Below are positions 42,797 to 51,468 of a DNA stretch of 64,000 nucleotides, piece after piece; the first letter of the stretch is position 1, and every line of letters begins with the position of its first letter. Source of the stretch: Bradyrhizobium diazoefficiens (GTDB taxonomy: Bacteria; Pseudomonadota; Alphaproteobacteria; Rhizobiales; Xanthobacteraceae); assembly GCF_018129965.1 (NCBI RefSeq), contig NZ_JAFCKW010000011.1:1-64000 (forward strand), written 5' to 3'. Made by a program: the position numbers and the translations under genes. The notes below the pieces were generated by a model. The model was not told the DNA's origin, searched no databases, and saw only the letters and a list, made by a program, of their open reading frames with translations.

Positions 42797-43453
42797 ATGA
42801 ACGCCGGTCTTCCAGTCCTGAGCAGATCTGTCCGGAGCAAACCCTCCGTGCCAGTTCGTCCCTGGATCCGGTTGCAACGGACACCATTTGAAAGGCCCAA
42901 AGCGACGGTGGAATGGGCTGAACTGATCGGACGTGTCGCGGCCCATGGCGATCGCGATGCCTTCAGGCTTCTGTTTGAGCATTTTGCTCCGCGCGTGAAG
43001 GGCCTCCTGATGAAGATCGGGACGGACCGGGAGACCGCGGAGGAAATTGCGCAGAACACGCTGCTCGCCGTCTGGCGCAAGGCGGCTCAGTTCGACCCGT
43101 CGTCCGGCGGCGCGGCCGCGTGGATCTTCACGATCGCGCGAAACCTGCGCATCGACGCGGCGAGGCGTGCGATGCGGCAGGCCCGTGCCGACCAGCCCGA
43201 CGCCGTCGACGACGCCGACGACATCGTGGAGTCGCCCGAAATGCTCATGACCCGGAGCGAGGACGTGTCGCGTGTTGCGGCGGCACTGCTTCGCCTGTCG
43301 GATGAGCAATCCAAGGTGGTCCGGATGTCGTTTATTGAGGAACGCCCGCATGCCGAGATTGCCGAGGTCCTCGGCATTCCCCTGGGAACCGTGAAATCGC
43401 GCATCCGATTGGCGATGAACCGACTGCGAGACCTGCTGGACGAACCGACATGA
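42797..43453 (+). CDS. rpoE: RpoE-like ECF sigma factor (ECF11/ChrR-linked)
   Basis: A 218-residue ECF sigma factor. Region 2 covers about 50-115 (RDAFRLLFEHFAPRVKGLLM, then AWIFTIARNLRIDAARR) and region 4 about 155-210 (EERPHAEIAEVLGIPLGTVK). A 35-residue N-terminal extension precedes region 2. The ATG at 42797 has GAGG five bases upstream. It overlaps the ChrR-like anti-sigma gene by ATGA. In Rhodobacter the RpoE-ChrR pair is activated by singlet oxygen. That response is inferred here from the partner type, the promoter and the photolyase neighbour. Confidence 0.9.
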   Translation: MNAGLPVLSRSVRSKPSVPVRPWIRLQRTPFERPKATVEWAELIGRVAAHGDRDAFRLLFEHFAPRVKGLLMKIGTDRETAEEIAQNTLLAVWRKAAQFDPSSGGAAAWIFTIARNLRIDAARRAMRQARADQPDAVDDADDIVESPEMLMTRSEDVSRVAAALLRLSDEQSKVVRMSFIEERPHAEIAEVLGIPLGTVKSRIRLAMNRLRDLLDEPT

Positions 43454-44097
43454 CCATCAGCCACCACCCACCGGATGAATTGATCGCCGATTTCGCGACG
43501 GGCCGTCTCGATGAGGCGAATCACCTCGTTGTCGCCGTCCACCTCACGCAGTGCCCGGCTTGCCGCCGCTTTGCCGGGGCGATGGAGCATCTGGCCGGCG
43601 CCGCGCTCGAGGCGAGCGAACCGGTGTCGATGAGAGCCGATGCATTCGAGGCAGTCCTGGCCAAGCTCGACCAGCCGCAGCCGGCGCCGCGCGCGGAGGT
43701 ATCGTCCCCGTCCACGCTTCCGGATGAGGATTTGCCGGAGATCCTGCGCCGCTGCCGGTTCGGCAAGCAGCGTCGTGTGGCACCTGGCCTCAAGATGCAG
43801 CCGATCATTCTGCCGAGCGCGAGCCAGTCGCGCGCATTCCTGCTTTGGTCTGCGCCCGGCGCACGCATGCTGCAACACTCTCACTCGGGAACCGAGCTGA
43901 CCTGCGTATTGAAAGGCAGCTTCAGCCACGAAGCCGGCCGGTACGGTCCCGGTGATTTCGATTTCGGTGACGGCGAGGTCGATCATCAGCCTGTCGTTGG
44001 GCCGGAGGAACCCTGCCTTTGCGTGGTCGCCATGACCGGCGATCTCGAATTGCATGGGCTGCTGGGCCGGATGATTTCCCCCTTCGTCCGCCTTTGA
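43450..44097 (+). CDS. chrR: ChrR-like zinc cupin anti-sigma factor
   Basis: A 215-residue protein with two parts. The N-terminal anti-sigma domain (about 1-75) has HPPDELIADFATG followed by HLTQCPACR (His-x3-Cys-x2-Cys). The C-terminal cupin (about 100-205) has LQHSHSGTELTCVLKGSFSH and GEVDHQP, whose His and Glu could bind zinc. There is no membrane segment, as expected for cytoplasmic ChrR. In the model system, damage to the cupin zinc site frees RpoE. Its start overlaps the sigma stop. Confidence 0.9.
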   Translation: MTISHHPPDELIADFATGRLDEANHLVVAVHLTQCPACRRFAGAMEHLAGAALEASEPVSMRADAFEAVLAKLDQPQPAPRAEVSSPSTLPDEDLPEILRRCRFGKQRRVAPGLKMQPIILPSASQSRAFLLWSAPGARMLQHSHSGTELTCVLKGSFSHEAGRYGPGDFDFGDGEVDHQPVVGPEEPCLCVVAMTGDLELHGLLGRMISPFVRL

Positions 44098-44120
44098 ACC
44101 GGGCCTTCGTTCGCGACCGG

Positions 44121-44146
44121 TGATCCAGCGTCTCGCCGCGGTCGTT
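44121..44146 (+). promoter_or_regulatory. ECF-type promoter of ECF2-photolyase operon
   Basis: TGATCC at 44121-44126, then 16 bases, then CGTT at 44143-44146, 29 bases before the second sigma gene's ATG. Box sequence and spacing are identical to those before rpoE and tspO. Confidence 0.75.
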
Positions 44147-44175
44147 TCCTTGCTGACTGATGCGGGAGACGAGGT

Positions 44176-44781
44176 ATGAGCTGCGGTCGCGCCGTTCAAA
44201 GGGATTCAAGCATCGAGCGATTGAGTACCCTGCTCCGGCGTGCCGGAAGCGGCGACCAGCAGGCCTTTGCCGAATTGCATGCGTCGACGCGGAACCGGCT
44301 GCGCAAAACCGCGCTGTCGGTGTCGCCGTCGATCGTCGATCTCGACGATCTGTTGCAGGAAGCCTATCTAAAGATCTGGAAGAACGCCGCGAGTTTCGAT
44401 TCACGTCGCGCCTCGCCCATCACGTGGATGTGCACCATCATGCGCAACACCACCATCGACGCGCTCCGGCTCAAGCACGTGGCGACAGCCGATCTGGACG
44501 AGGCCTTGTCAGTGCCCGACGCAGATGAGCGGGACGCCGACCCTTTCGACTACGACTTCGTTCAGCCGATCGCGGCCGGCGTTCTCGAAAAACTGCCTTG
44601 GGATCGCCGGCATCTGCTGTCGCTCGCCTATCTCGAGGGTGAGAGCCGGCTGAGCCTGTCGCGGCGCTATGGCGTACCCGTCGGCACAATCAAGACCTGG
44701 CTGCATCGGACGCTCGCTTCGGTCCGTGTCGATTGCCTGGCCTGCGTTTCGGGGGCGACAGCACCGCAGCATCATCCGTGA
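44176..44781 (+). CDS. second ECF sigma factor
   Basis: A 201-residue ECF sigma factor. Region 2 is at about 25-95 (QQAFAELHASTRNRLRKTAL, then SPITWMCTIMRNTTIDALR) and region 4 at about 140-190 (YLEGESRLSLSRRYGVPVGT). The C-terminus has extra cysteines (DCLACVSG). No anti-sigma gene follows; instead the stop overlaps the GTG of the photolyase gene (GTGA). Ahead of it lies the RpoE-type promoter, so it may form a second tier in a sigma cascade, being made when RpoE is freed. Good ribosome site (GGGAGACGAGG). Confidence 0.87.
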   Translation: MSCGRAVQRDSSIERLSTLLRRAGSGDQQAFAELHASTRNRLRKTALSVSPSIVDLDDLLQEAYLKIWKNAASFDSRRASPITWMCTIMRNTTIDALRLKHVATADLDEALSVPDADERDADPFDYDFVQPIAAGVLEKLPWDRRHLLSLAYLEGESRLSLSRRYGVPVGTIKTWLHRTLASVRVDCLACVSGATAPQHHP

Positions 44782-46325
44782 GCCTGCCGGTGGAGCGATT
44801 CAGCGCGCCCGATAACGTCCGGCATCTCGTCATCGTGCTCGGCGACCAGCTCGACGCCGACGGCGCCGCCTTCGACGGTTTCGACCCTGCCCACGATCTC
44901 GTTCTGCAGATGGAGGTGGTCGAAGAGAGCACGTACATCCCGCAGCACAAGAAGCGTATCGCCTATTTCCTCGCCGCGATGCGACACTTCAGGGACGAGC
45001 TGATCGCACGTGGGCGGCGGGTGCATTATGTCGAGCTCGACGAGCCCGACAATAGCGGGCACTTCGAAACCGAAATCGCGCGAGCCCAGCGCAGGTTCAA
45101 GCCATCGCGAACGATCGTGGCCGAGCCGGGCGACTGGCGTGTCGCCGAAAGGCTGCGGCGGCTGCCGCAGCCGCCGGACATCCGCAGCGACAACCACTTC
45201 CTGTGCTCGCGCGATGAGTTTGCCGCCTTCTCCGCGCGACATCCGCGCCCGGTGCTCGAAACCTTCTATCGCGCGATGCGCCGCAAGACCGGGCTGCTCA
45301 TGGACGCCGCCGGACGCCCCGTCGGGGGCGCGTGGAATTTCGACGCGGAGAATCGCAAATCCTTCGGCAAGACCAGCCCGTCCATCCCGCCGCGCCCCTC
45401 ATGTCCACCCGACGCGATCACGGCCGAGGTGCTGCGGCTCGTCTCTGCACGCTTCGCCGACAGCCCCGGCAAGCTCGACGGTTTCGACCTGCCCGTCACG
45501 CGGACACAGGCGCTGGAGCAGCTGGACGACTTCGTTGCCGAGCGGCTTCCGCAATTCGGCGACTACCAGGACGCGATGCGATCCGGAGAGCCCTTCCTCT
45601 ACCACTCGGTCCTGTCAGGTCCCTTGAACCTGCACCAATTGCGTCCGCTGGAGGTCGTCCAGGCGGCACTGAAAAACACGACGGCTCCGCTGAATGCGCT
45701 GGAAGGCTTCACCCGCCAGATCATCGGATGGCGCGAATTCGTCCGCGGCATCTACTGGCAGCGCATGCCGCATTATGCGGACGCGAATGCGCTAGACGCC
45801 GAACTGCCGATGCCGAAATTCTACTGGACCGGCGAGACCGACATGCGCTGCCTCGCCGAAGCGATCGGCCACACGATCGACCACGCCTATGCGCACCATA
45901 TCGAGCGGCTGATGGTGCTCGGGCTGTTCGCCATGCTGCTGGGCGTGCGGCCATACGACGTCCACCGCTGGCACATGTCGATGTTCTGGGACGCCGTCGA
46001 TTGGGTCTCCCTGCCGAACACGCTCGGCATGAGCCAGCATGGTGACGGCGGCATCGTCGGCACCAAGCCCTACGCCGCATCGGGCAATTACATCCACCGC
46101 ATGAGCGACCATTGCCGGCATTGCCGCTTCGATCCGAAGACATCGATCGGCGAGGATGCCTGTCCCTTCACCACGCTCTACTGGAATTTCCTGGACAAGC
46201 ACCGCGGCCGCTTCGCCGCCAACGCCCGGATGCGGAACCAGTATGCCAATCTCGCCCGCAAGGATGCCGGAGAGTTGCGCTCGATCCGGCGCCAGGCCGC
46301 CGGCATCGCCGCAGCCGTGACCTGA
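44778..46325 (+). CDS. FeS-type bacterial (6-4) photolyase / cryptochrome
   Basis: A 515-residue member of the PhrB/FeS-BCP branch (deoxyribodipyrimidine photolyase-related). The N-terminal LVIVLGDQLDADGAAFDGFD is diagnostic. The FAD-binding helical domain lies in the C-terminal half (WREFVRGIYWQRMP, then HHIERLMVLGLFAML). Four cysteines expected to bind a 4Fe-4S cluster are present: in DMRCLAEA, two in HCRHCRF, and one in EDACPF. The GTG at 44778 overlaps the sigma stop; the length matches known members (about 507). It repairs UV lesions in DNA using light. Its operon with sigma factors implies induction by photo-oxidative stress. Confidence 0.9.
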   Translation: MSLPVERFSAPDNVRHLVIVLGDQLDADGAAFDGFDPAHDLVLQMEVVEESTYIPQHKKRIAYFLAAMRHFRDELIARGRRVHYVELDEPDNSGHFETEIARAQRRFKPSRTIVAEPGDWRVAERLRRLPQPPDIRSDNHFLCSRDEFAAFSARHPRPVLETFYRAMRRKTGLLMDAAGRPVGGAWNFDAENRKSFGKTSPSIPPRPSCPPDAITAEVLRLVSARFADSPGKLDGFDLPVTRTQALEQLDDFVAERLPQFGDYQDAMRSGEPFLYHSVLSGPLNLHQLRPLEVVQAALKNTTAPLNALEGFTRQIIGWREFVRGIYWQRMPHYADANALDAELPMPKFYWTGETDMRCLAEAIGHTIDHAYAHHIERLMVLGLFAMLLGVRPYDVHRWHMSMFWDAVDWVSLPNTLGMSQHGDGGIVGTKPYAASGNYIHRMSDHCRHCRFDPKTSIGEDACPFTTLYWNFLDKHRGRFAANARMRNQYANLARKDAGELRSIRRQAAGIAAAVT

Positions 46326-46332
46326 CAGCGGC

Positions 46333-46785
46333 TCAATTGAGAAAAAAGATGCTGGCGTTGAGCAGGGTCGCAAAGGCGACCCAGGCGAGGTAGGGCAGGA
46401 ACAGCGCCGCGGCCACGCGATCGGTCTGCCAGCGCTCGACGATGAATCCGATGATCGTCAGCAGCATCGCGACGATCACGGCCAGCGCGACATCTGTACG
46501 ATGCCACGTGAAGAACACCGGCGACCAGGCGAAATTGAACAGCATCTGCGCAGCCCAGAGCAGCATTCCCGCGCTATGCGGCGCCCGCTCCGAGGTCCGC
46601 GCGCCGGCGAGCGCGATCAGCACGTAGATTACGGACCAGGCCGGCGCGAAAACCCAGTTCGGCGGATTGAACGGCGGCTTGGTCAGCCCGGCGTACCAGC
46701 CCCCGGGCAGGTTGGTGCTGCCGATGGCAAAACCGATCCCGACGACGACCAGCAGGAACAGAGCCGCTCTTGCATAAATGCCCAT
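46333..46785 (-). CDS. tspO: TspO/MBR family tetrapyrrole-binding membrane protein
   Basis: A 150-residue five-helix membrane protein. The loop WYAGLTKPPFNPPNWVFAPA at 30-49, AWSVIYVLIALA and the late ASIFFLN fit the TspO family. TspO binds porphyrins and, in Rhodobacter, affects tetrapyrrole gene expression. It lies tail to tail with the photolyase gene (seven bases between), and the third TGATCC-N16-CGTT promoter is upstream. Together these place it in the same stress regulon. Confidence 0.93.
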   Translation of the reverse strand: MGIYARAALFLLVVVGIGFAIGSTNLPGGWYAGLTKPPFNPPNWVFAPAWSVIYVLIALAGARTSERAPHSAGMLLWAAQMLFNFAWSPVFFTWHRTDVALAVIVAMLLTIIGFIVERWQTDRVAAALFLPYLAWVAFATLLNASIFFLN

Positions 46786-46826
46786 CAGCCAGCGCCGCGC
46801 GTGATAGACACAGGTCGCATCGCATG

Positions 46827-46852
46827 AACGCTGCAGCGGAAGAATCGGATCA
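46827..46852 (-). promoter_or_regulatory. ECF-type promoter of tspO
   Basis: On the minus strand TGATCC (46852-46847), 16 bases, then CGTT (46830-46827). The tspO ATG is 42 bases further on. Box sequence and spacing are identical to those of the two sites upstream of the sigma genes. Confidence 0.75.
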
Positions 46853-46887
46853 TCGGGGGAACACGGAGCAACGCCTTTGACTGGCTG

Positions 46888-47715
46888 TTATTTCTGCGGC
46901 CCGGACAGCGTGATCTCGCGCTCGGCGCGGAAGACGTTGCTGTAGAGGTTGGCAATCCACTGCCGGCCGATCTCGGTCTTGTTGAGATAACCGATCTCGG
47001 TCTGGATATGCGGCGCGACACTGTTCCAGTAGAACTGCGGATAGCGGTTCACGATGTCCGCGGGTGAATCGTAGCCGAGCTGCCGGTTCATGCCGACCTC
47101 CTCGAACTCGTAGTAGAGCGCGTTGGCCTTGCGCAGATAGTTGGGATCACCGAGCTGACCGATGAAATCGGCGGCGCGCAGGATCGAGGCGTCAACGTCG
47201 TACTCCTGACCCTCGCGGGCCGGGAAGCGCGTCCCCTCGATCGCGCGGGCGACGCGCTCGCTGTCGATGCCGCGGATCGGCGGCAGCCGCCGCCGCACGA
47301 AGAGTTTCGAGCGATCGACGTGATACATCATGAGACTGGCATCGGATGCACCGCGCGGCAGCGCCACCTTGGTGCCGGCGTCGTCGATGATGAAGCCGTC
47401 TTCGTCATCCTCCTCGAACAGGCCGCGGACATAGCCGATATCATGCGCCAGACACGCGATCAGGATGTGGGTATAGTCCTCCGCAGCGATGTGCGTATTG
47501 AGATTACGGCCCATCAGGATCGCCTGGCCCGCCAGGGTCACCAGCATCGTATGCTCGATATTGTGATAGAGGGCGTCGCTGTTGCCGATCAGTTCCAGCG
47601 CCGTCCGTGCGGATCCCCCCAGCACCCTGGCAAAGGACTCGTCGAACCGGCTTCGCATGAACGAGCCCAGCAACTTCTCCAGAGATTCGGCCGCCAATCT
47701 TGGCAACGTGATCAT
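46888..47715 (-). CDS. HD-domain phosphohydrolase
   Basis: A 275-residue metal-dependent HD-superfamily protein. The first His pair is in ALYHNIEHTMLV (near 49-60) and the HD dyad in ACLAHDIGYVRG (near 86-97), followed by a distal Asp in ILRAADFIGQLG. Substrate unknown; such proteins hydrolyse nucleotides or cyclic dinucleotides. No second domain is seen. It stands alone on the minus strand. Confidence 0.82.
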   Translation of the reverse strand: MITLPRLAAESLEKLLGSFMRSRFDESFARVLGGSARTALELIGNSDALYHNIEHTMLVTLAGQAILMGRNLNTHIAAEDYTHILIACLAHDIGYVRGLFEEDDEDGFIIDDAGTKVALPRGASDASLMMYHVDRSKLFVRRRLPPIRGIDSERVARAIEGTRFPAREGQEYDVDASILRAADFIGQLGDPNYLRKANALYYEFEEVGMNRQLGYDSPADIVNRYPQFYWNSVAPHIQTEIGYLNKTEIGRQWIANLYSNVFRAEREITLSGPQK

Positions 47716-48040
47716 GGATTCAGCCCCGTTTGTCGGTGGTGTCCCACGCGTTCTCCCGACGCCCTGTTCTAGTCCTCGACGCAGGGTCCAGCATAGACCA
47801 TCTTGGGCCGCCTGACCAAATCCCGGAACCCAAATCCGGAAATAAGTTTGGGGTTGTGCTCTGCGGGATCACGGTTGCGGTGACGGCGCGCTACACGCTG
47901 GCGAGGACCAGGGCGGCCCCCCTGCGCCGGATGGAGATGACATCCACTGTATCGGATTTCGGTAAAGGCCGCCGGGAGGACTGCAGCCGGGCGCATGGGC
48001 CTGCATCAAGTTGGGCGATGCCCGGACTGAGAATCCGCTA
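47716..48040. other. 325-base intergenic region, no feature recognised
   Basis: Between the transglutaminase gene (minus, ending here) and the HD-domain gene start. It should hold the HD gene promoter. No ORF with coding character, hairpin with T-run or known repeat was found. Confidence 0.4.
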
Positions 48041-48919
48041 TCACTCCACCAACAGCACATCCACGGCGACGCCGAGCTTCTGTTTCGGCGAGCCGACGAT
48101 GATGCCGTCGACCGGCGAGACGTCGGAAAAGTCGCGTGCGACCGCCAGCACGATATGGTCGTTGGCGACCATGACATCGTTGGTGGGATCGAAATCGACC
48201 CATCCCAGCTCCGCCCCGCACCACAGCGACACCCAGGCGTGGGTGGCATCGGCGCCCTGCAGGCGCGGCTGGCCGGCAGGCGGGATCGTGCGCAAATATC
48301 CGCTGACATAGGCCGCGGGCAAGCCAAGTCCGCGCAGCCCCGCGATCATGACATGGGCAAAATCCTGACAGACGCCGTGGCGCTTGTCGAACACCTCGTT
48401 GAGCGGCGTCGAGATCACCGTTGCCTTGGGATCGTAGCGAAATTCGGTGTGGATGCGATGCATCAGATCGACGGCGCCGGCGAGGATGCCCGCGCCGGGC
48501 GCAAAGCTCGAGGCGGCATAGGCACTGACGGGACGCAGCACCGGCACCAGCGGACTGGCAAAGACATAGCCGACCGGTGACGACGGCCCGAGGCTGGTCG
48601 CTTCGAACGCGATGTCGCGGATGCTCTCCCAGGCCGGGCTCGCGGCATCGCGCGCCGGCGGCTTGCGCGAGACCAACACGCGCGAGCGCGAGTCGATGCG
48701 CAAATTGCGATGCGCCACCTCGATCACGATGCTCTCGGTGAGGGTGCCGAAGAAGTCGCGGCGGACATGACGCTCGGCGGGCCGCGGACGGATCTCGACC
48801 TGGTGCGAGATCAATTGCTGGCCGTCGCCGTTCTTCGGCTCCAGCCGCAGCGTGCAGCGGGCGAAGCTGACCGCGCTCTCGTACTCATAGGTGGTGACGT
48901 GCCGGATGTCGTAGATCAC
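48041..48919 (-). CDS. transglutaminase-like protein
   Basis: A 292-residue protein with the N-terminal bacterial transglutaminase-like region (IRHVTTYEYESAVSFARCTL at about 5-24) and a papain-like catalytic core: Cys in GVCQDFAHVMIAGLRG, His in DATHAWVSLW, Asp in GWVDFDPTND. The start is a GTG overlapping the upstream gene's stop (GTGA). Third gene of the conserved transglutaminase / ATP-grasp / alpha-E operon, thought to make or process peptide or amide bonds on unknown substrates. Intact triad, so probably a protease or amidase. Confidence 0.9.
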   Translation of the reverse strand: MIYDIRHVTTYEYESAVSFARCTLRLEPKNGDGQQLISHQVEIRPRPAERHVRRDFFGTLTESIVIEVAHRNLRIDSRSRVLVSRKPPARDAASPAWESIRDIAFEATSLGPSSPVGYVFASPLVPVLRPVSAYAASSFAPGAGILAGAVDLMHRIHTEFRYDPKATVISTPLNEVFDKRHGVCQDFAHVMIAGLRGLGLPAAYVSGYLRTIPPAGQPRLQGADATHAWVSLWCGAELGWVDFDPTNDVMVANDHIVLAVARDFSDVSPVDGIIVGSPKQKLGVAVDVLLVE

Positions 48920-51441
48920 GCCAGCCCCGTCAGCTTTTCGGGCCGGCTCGCATTCGGGCCGTGCGGGAAGTAATGCAGGCCGATCGCCTCGGCGAGGCCG
49001 AGCAGATCCTGCTCCAGCGAGAACAGCGACTTGACCTCCAGTTTCTCCGCTTCCGCCGTGGTCAGCATCGCCTGCACCGACAGCGCGAGCCGCTGCGGCC
49101 GCTCGATCAGGCCGTGCTCCTTCAGGCTCGGCAGCGCTGCGATGTGCTCGTTGAGGGTCGCTACCTGGAACGCCACCGAACGCGGATTGTAGCTGTCGAG
49201 GACGGCGAGATCGCGCACCGGCGCCAGGATCGGCGCCAGCAGATAGCGCGATCGGTAAGTGATCTGCGAATCCACCAGCGTCAGCAGGATGTCGAGATCC
49301 TCGTCGCCGGCCTCGTCATAGGCGAACTGGCGCGCGAAGCGCGCTGTGTTGATGGCGCGCTCGGTGCGACGGCCGATATCGAGGAAGCGCCAGCCGGCGG
49401 CGCGGTTCATGTTCTCCTGCGCAAGCCCGGCAAAGCTGGCAAGCTCCTGCAGGGTCAGTTCGGCCGCGCTCAGCACGCTGTCGTCGTCCTCGACCTCGAC
49501 GGCGAGGCGTTCTGCCATCTCGGTGATGACCTGCCAGGCATCGGGTGACAGCCGCTCGCGCAAGGAGGTCGCCGTGCGCAGAGCCGCGCGAACCAGCGAC
49601 AGCGCCGAGCCGAATCGCTCCGCGTTCTGCAGCGCTTCGGCGGTGATGCGTCCCGGCGTAGCGCGCGAGGCCTGCGAAATCGCGCCCCAGGCGACCAGCA
49701 GGCGCTGGATTCGCTCTGCCGATTGCAGCGAGGCCGCGGTACCCTTGTTGGGTCCGCTCGGCGAGCCCAGCGCCCGCACCAGCCGCAGCGTCGCTTCGGC
49801 GCGCTCCAGATAGCGGCCTAGCCAGAACAGATTGTCGGCGGCGCGGCTCGGCAGCACGCCCGCGATGCGGCGGATGCGCACCTTGTCGGTCGCCGGCAAC
49901 AGCGAGGCGGTGGCAACCTTCTTCTCCGAGATCACCCAGACGTCGGCGGAGCGCGCGCCGTCGCCCATCGACACCGCGCGCGCATCGGCCTGTTCGGCAA
50001 TCCGGCAGAAGCCGCCGGGCATGATGGCCCAGCCATCGGGCGTGGCGGCTGCGAACACGCGCAGGACGAAGGGGCGCGGGGTGATCTGCCCCTGCTCCCA
50101 CACCGGCATGGTCGAGAGCCGCACCACTTCCTGGCCGACATAGTCCATGCCGCGCGCGCTGATGGCTTCCGTCAGGCGCTGGCGTCCGGCCGCGTCGAGT
50201 TCGCTCGCAAGCACTGGACCGTTACTCTCGAAGCCGGGAACGCCGCGCCCGTAGGCGCCTTCGATCGCGACCTCGTCGAGCCGCGACAGCACCTCGTCGC
50301 GCGCGCTGCGCTGGCCGCACCACCAGGTCGCGATGTGCGGCATCTTGAGCTCTTCGCCGAGCAGGCGACGGCTGAGTGCCGGCAGGAACCCCAGCATCGC
50401 CCGCGCCTCCAGCACGCCCGAGCCCGGCATGTTGGCGATGACGACGCCGTCCTTGCGCAGCACGTCGATCAGGCCGGGGACACCGAGCCGCGAGGAGGCA
50501 TCGAGCTCGAGCGGGTCGAGCGAGTTGGAATCGACGCGGCGCAGCAGCACGTCGAGCCGCTTCAGGCCGGCGACGGTGCGGATGTGGACGCGGTCGTCGC
50601 TGACTGCGAGATCATCGCCCTCCACCAGCAGGAAGCCGAGATAGCGCGCCAGCGTCGCATGTTCGAAATAGGTCTCGCTGAAGCTGCCGGGGCTGAGCAC
50701 GCCGATCCGCGGCTCGTCGCGGTCGGCGCGCGCGCGCAGGCTGTCGCGGAACGCCTCGAAGAACGGCGCGACGCGCGGCACGTTCATCGATTTGTAGAGA
50801 TCGGAAAAGGCGCGCGAGAGCACGAGGCGGTTCTCCAGCGCGTAGCCTGCGCCCGACGGCGCCTGCGTGCGGTCGCCGAGCACCCACCAGCGGCCATCGG
50901 GGCCGCGGCCGACATCTGCGGCATAGAGCGACAGGTAGCGCCCGCCCGGCGGCGGCACACCGCAGACCGGACGGAGATATTCCGGACTGCCGGCGATCGC
51001 GGCCGCGGGCAGCGCACCTTCGGCCGCCAGCCGGCCCTCGCCATAGATGTCGCGCAGCACGAGCTCGAGCAGTTCGGCGCGCTGTGTGATCCCGGCGGAC
51101 AGCTGCTTCCAGTCGGCCTCGTCGATCAGCAACGGCAGATGGCTGAGCGACCAGGGCCGGTCGGCGCTGTCGCCGGGGGCGCGGTAGGTAACGCCGGCCT
51201 CGCGGAGGTGGCGGTCGGCCATGCCGAAGCGCCGCTCGATCTCGTCAGGCGCAAGGGTGCCGAATTCGTCGAAAAAGCGGCCCCAGACCGCGCGCGGGGC
51301 ACCGTCGGCTCCCAGGAACTCGTCGGGGATACCCGGCAGGCGGCGATAGTCGCGGACCCATTGCGCGAGGCGGCGCTGGCTCTCACGTGGTCCTGGCGCC
51401 TTACCGGCCCTGTCGTCCTCTTCGGCTGCGCCCTCGCCCAT
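48916..51441 (-). CDS. circularly permuted ATP-grasp fused to alpha-E domain
   Basis: An 841-residue fusion. About residues 60-480 form the circularly permuted ATP-grasp ligase (blocks such as RDIYGEGRLAAEGALPAAAI, DGRWWVLGDRTQAPSGAGYA and GVLSPGSFSETYFEHATLAR). The rest is the helical alpha-E domain (ADNLFWLGRYLERAEATLRL near 525). In many bacteria the two are separate genes. It is a predicted amidoligase acting with the flanking transglutaminases. It ends in the GTGA overlap with the next gene, with 27 bases upstream to the DUF2126 gene. Confidence 0.9.
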   Translation of the reverse strand: MGEGAAEEDDRAGKAPGPRESQRRLAQWVRDYRRLPGIPDEFLGADGAPRAVWGRFFDEFGTLAPDEIERRFGMADRHLREAGVTYRAPGDSADRPWSLSHLPLLIDEADWKQLSAGITQRAELLELVLRDIYGEGRLAAEGALPAAAIAGSPEYLRPVCGVPPPGGRYLSLYAADVGRGPDGRWWVLGDRTQAPSGAGYALENRLVLSRAFSDLYKSMNVPRVAPFFEAFRDSLRARADRDEPRIGVLSPGSFSETYFEHATLARYLGFLLVEGDDLAVSDDRVHIRTVAGLKRLDVLLRRVDSNSLDPLELDASSRLGVPGLIDVLRKDGVVIANMPGSGVLEARAMLGFLPALSRRLLGEELKMPHIATWWCGQRSARDEVLSRLDEVAIEGAYGRGVPGFESNGPVLASELDAAGRQRLTEAISARGMDYVGQEVVRLSTMPVWEQGQITPRPFVLRVFAAATPDGWAIMPGGFCRIAEQADARAVSMGDGARSADVWVISEKKVATASLLPATDKVRIRRIAGVLPSRAADNLFWLGRYLERAEATLRLVRALGSPSGPNKGTAASLQSAERIQRLLVAWGAISQASRATPGRITAEALQNAERFGSALSLVRAALRTATSLRERLSPDAWQVITEMAERLAVEVEDDDSVLSAAELTLQELASFAGLAQENMNRAAGWRFLDIGRRTERAINTARFARQFAYDEAGDEDLDILLTLVDSQITYRSRYLLAPILAPVRDLAVLDSYNPRSVAFQVATLNEHIAALPSLKEHGLIERPQRLALSVQAMLTTAEAEKLEVKSLFSLEQDLLGLAEAIGLHYFPHGPNASRPEKLTGLA

Positions 51442-51468
51442 GCGCCTCTCCCTGCCCCACCCTCATAC

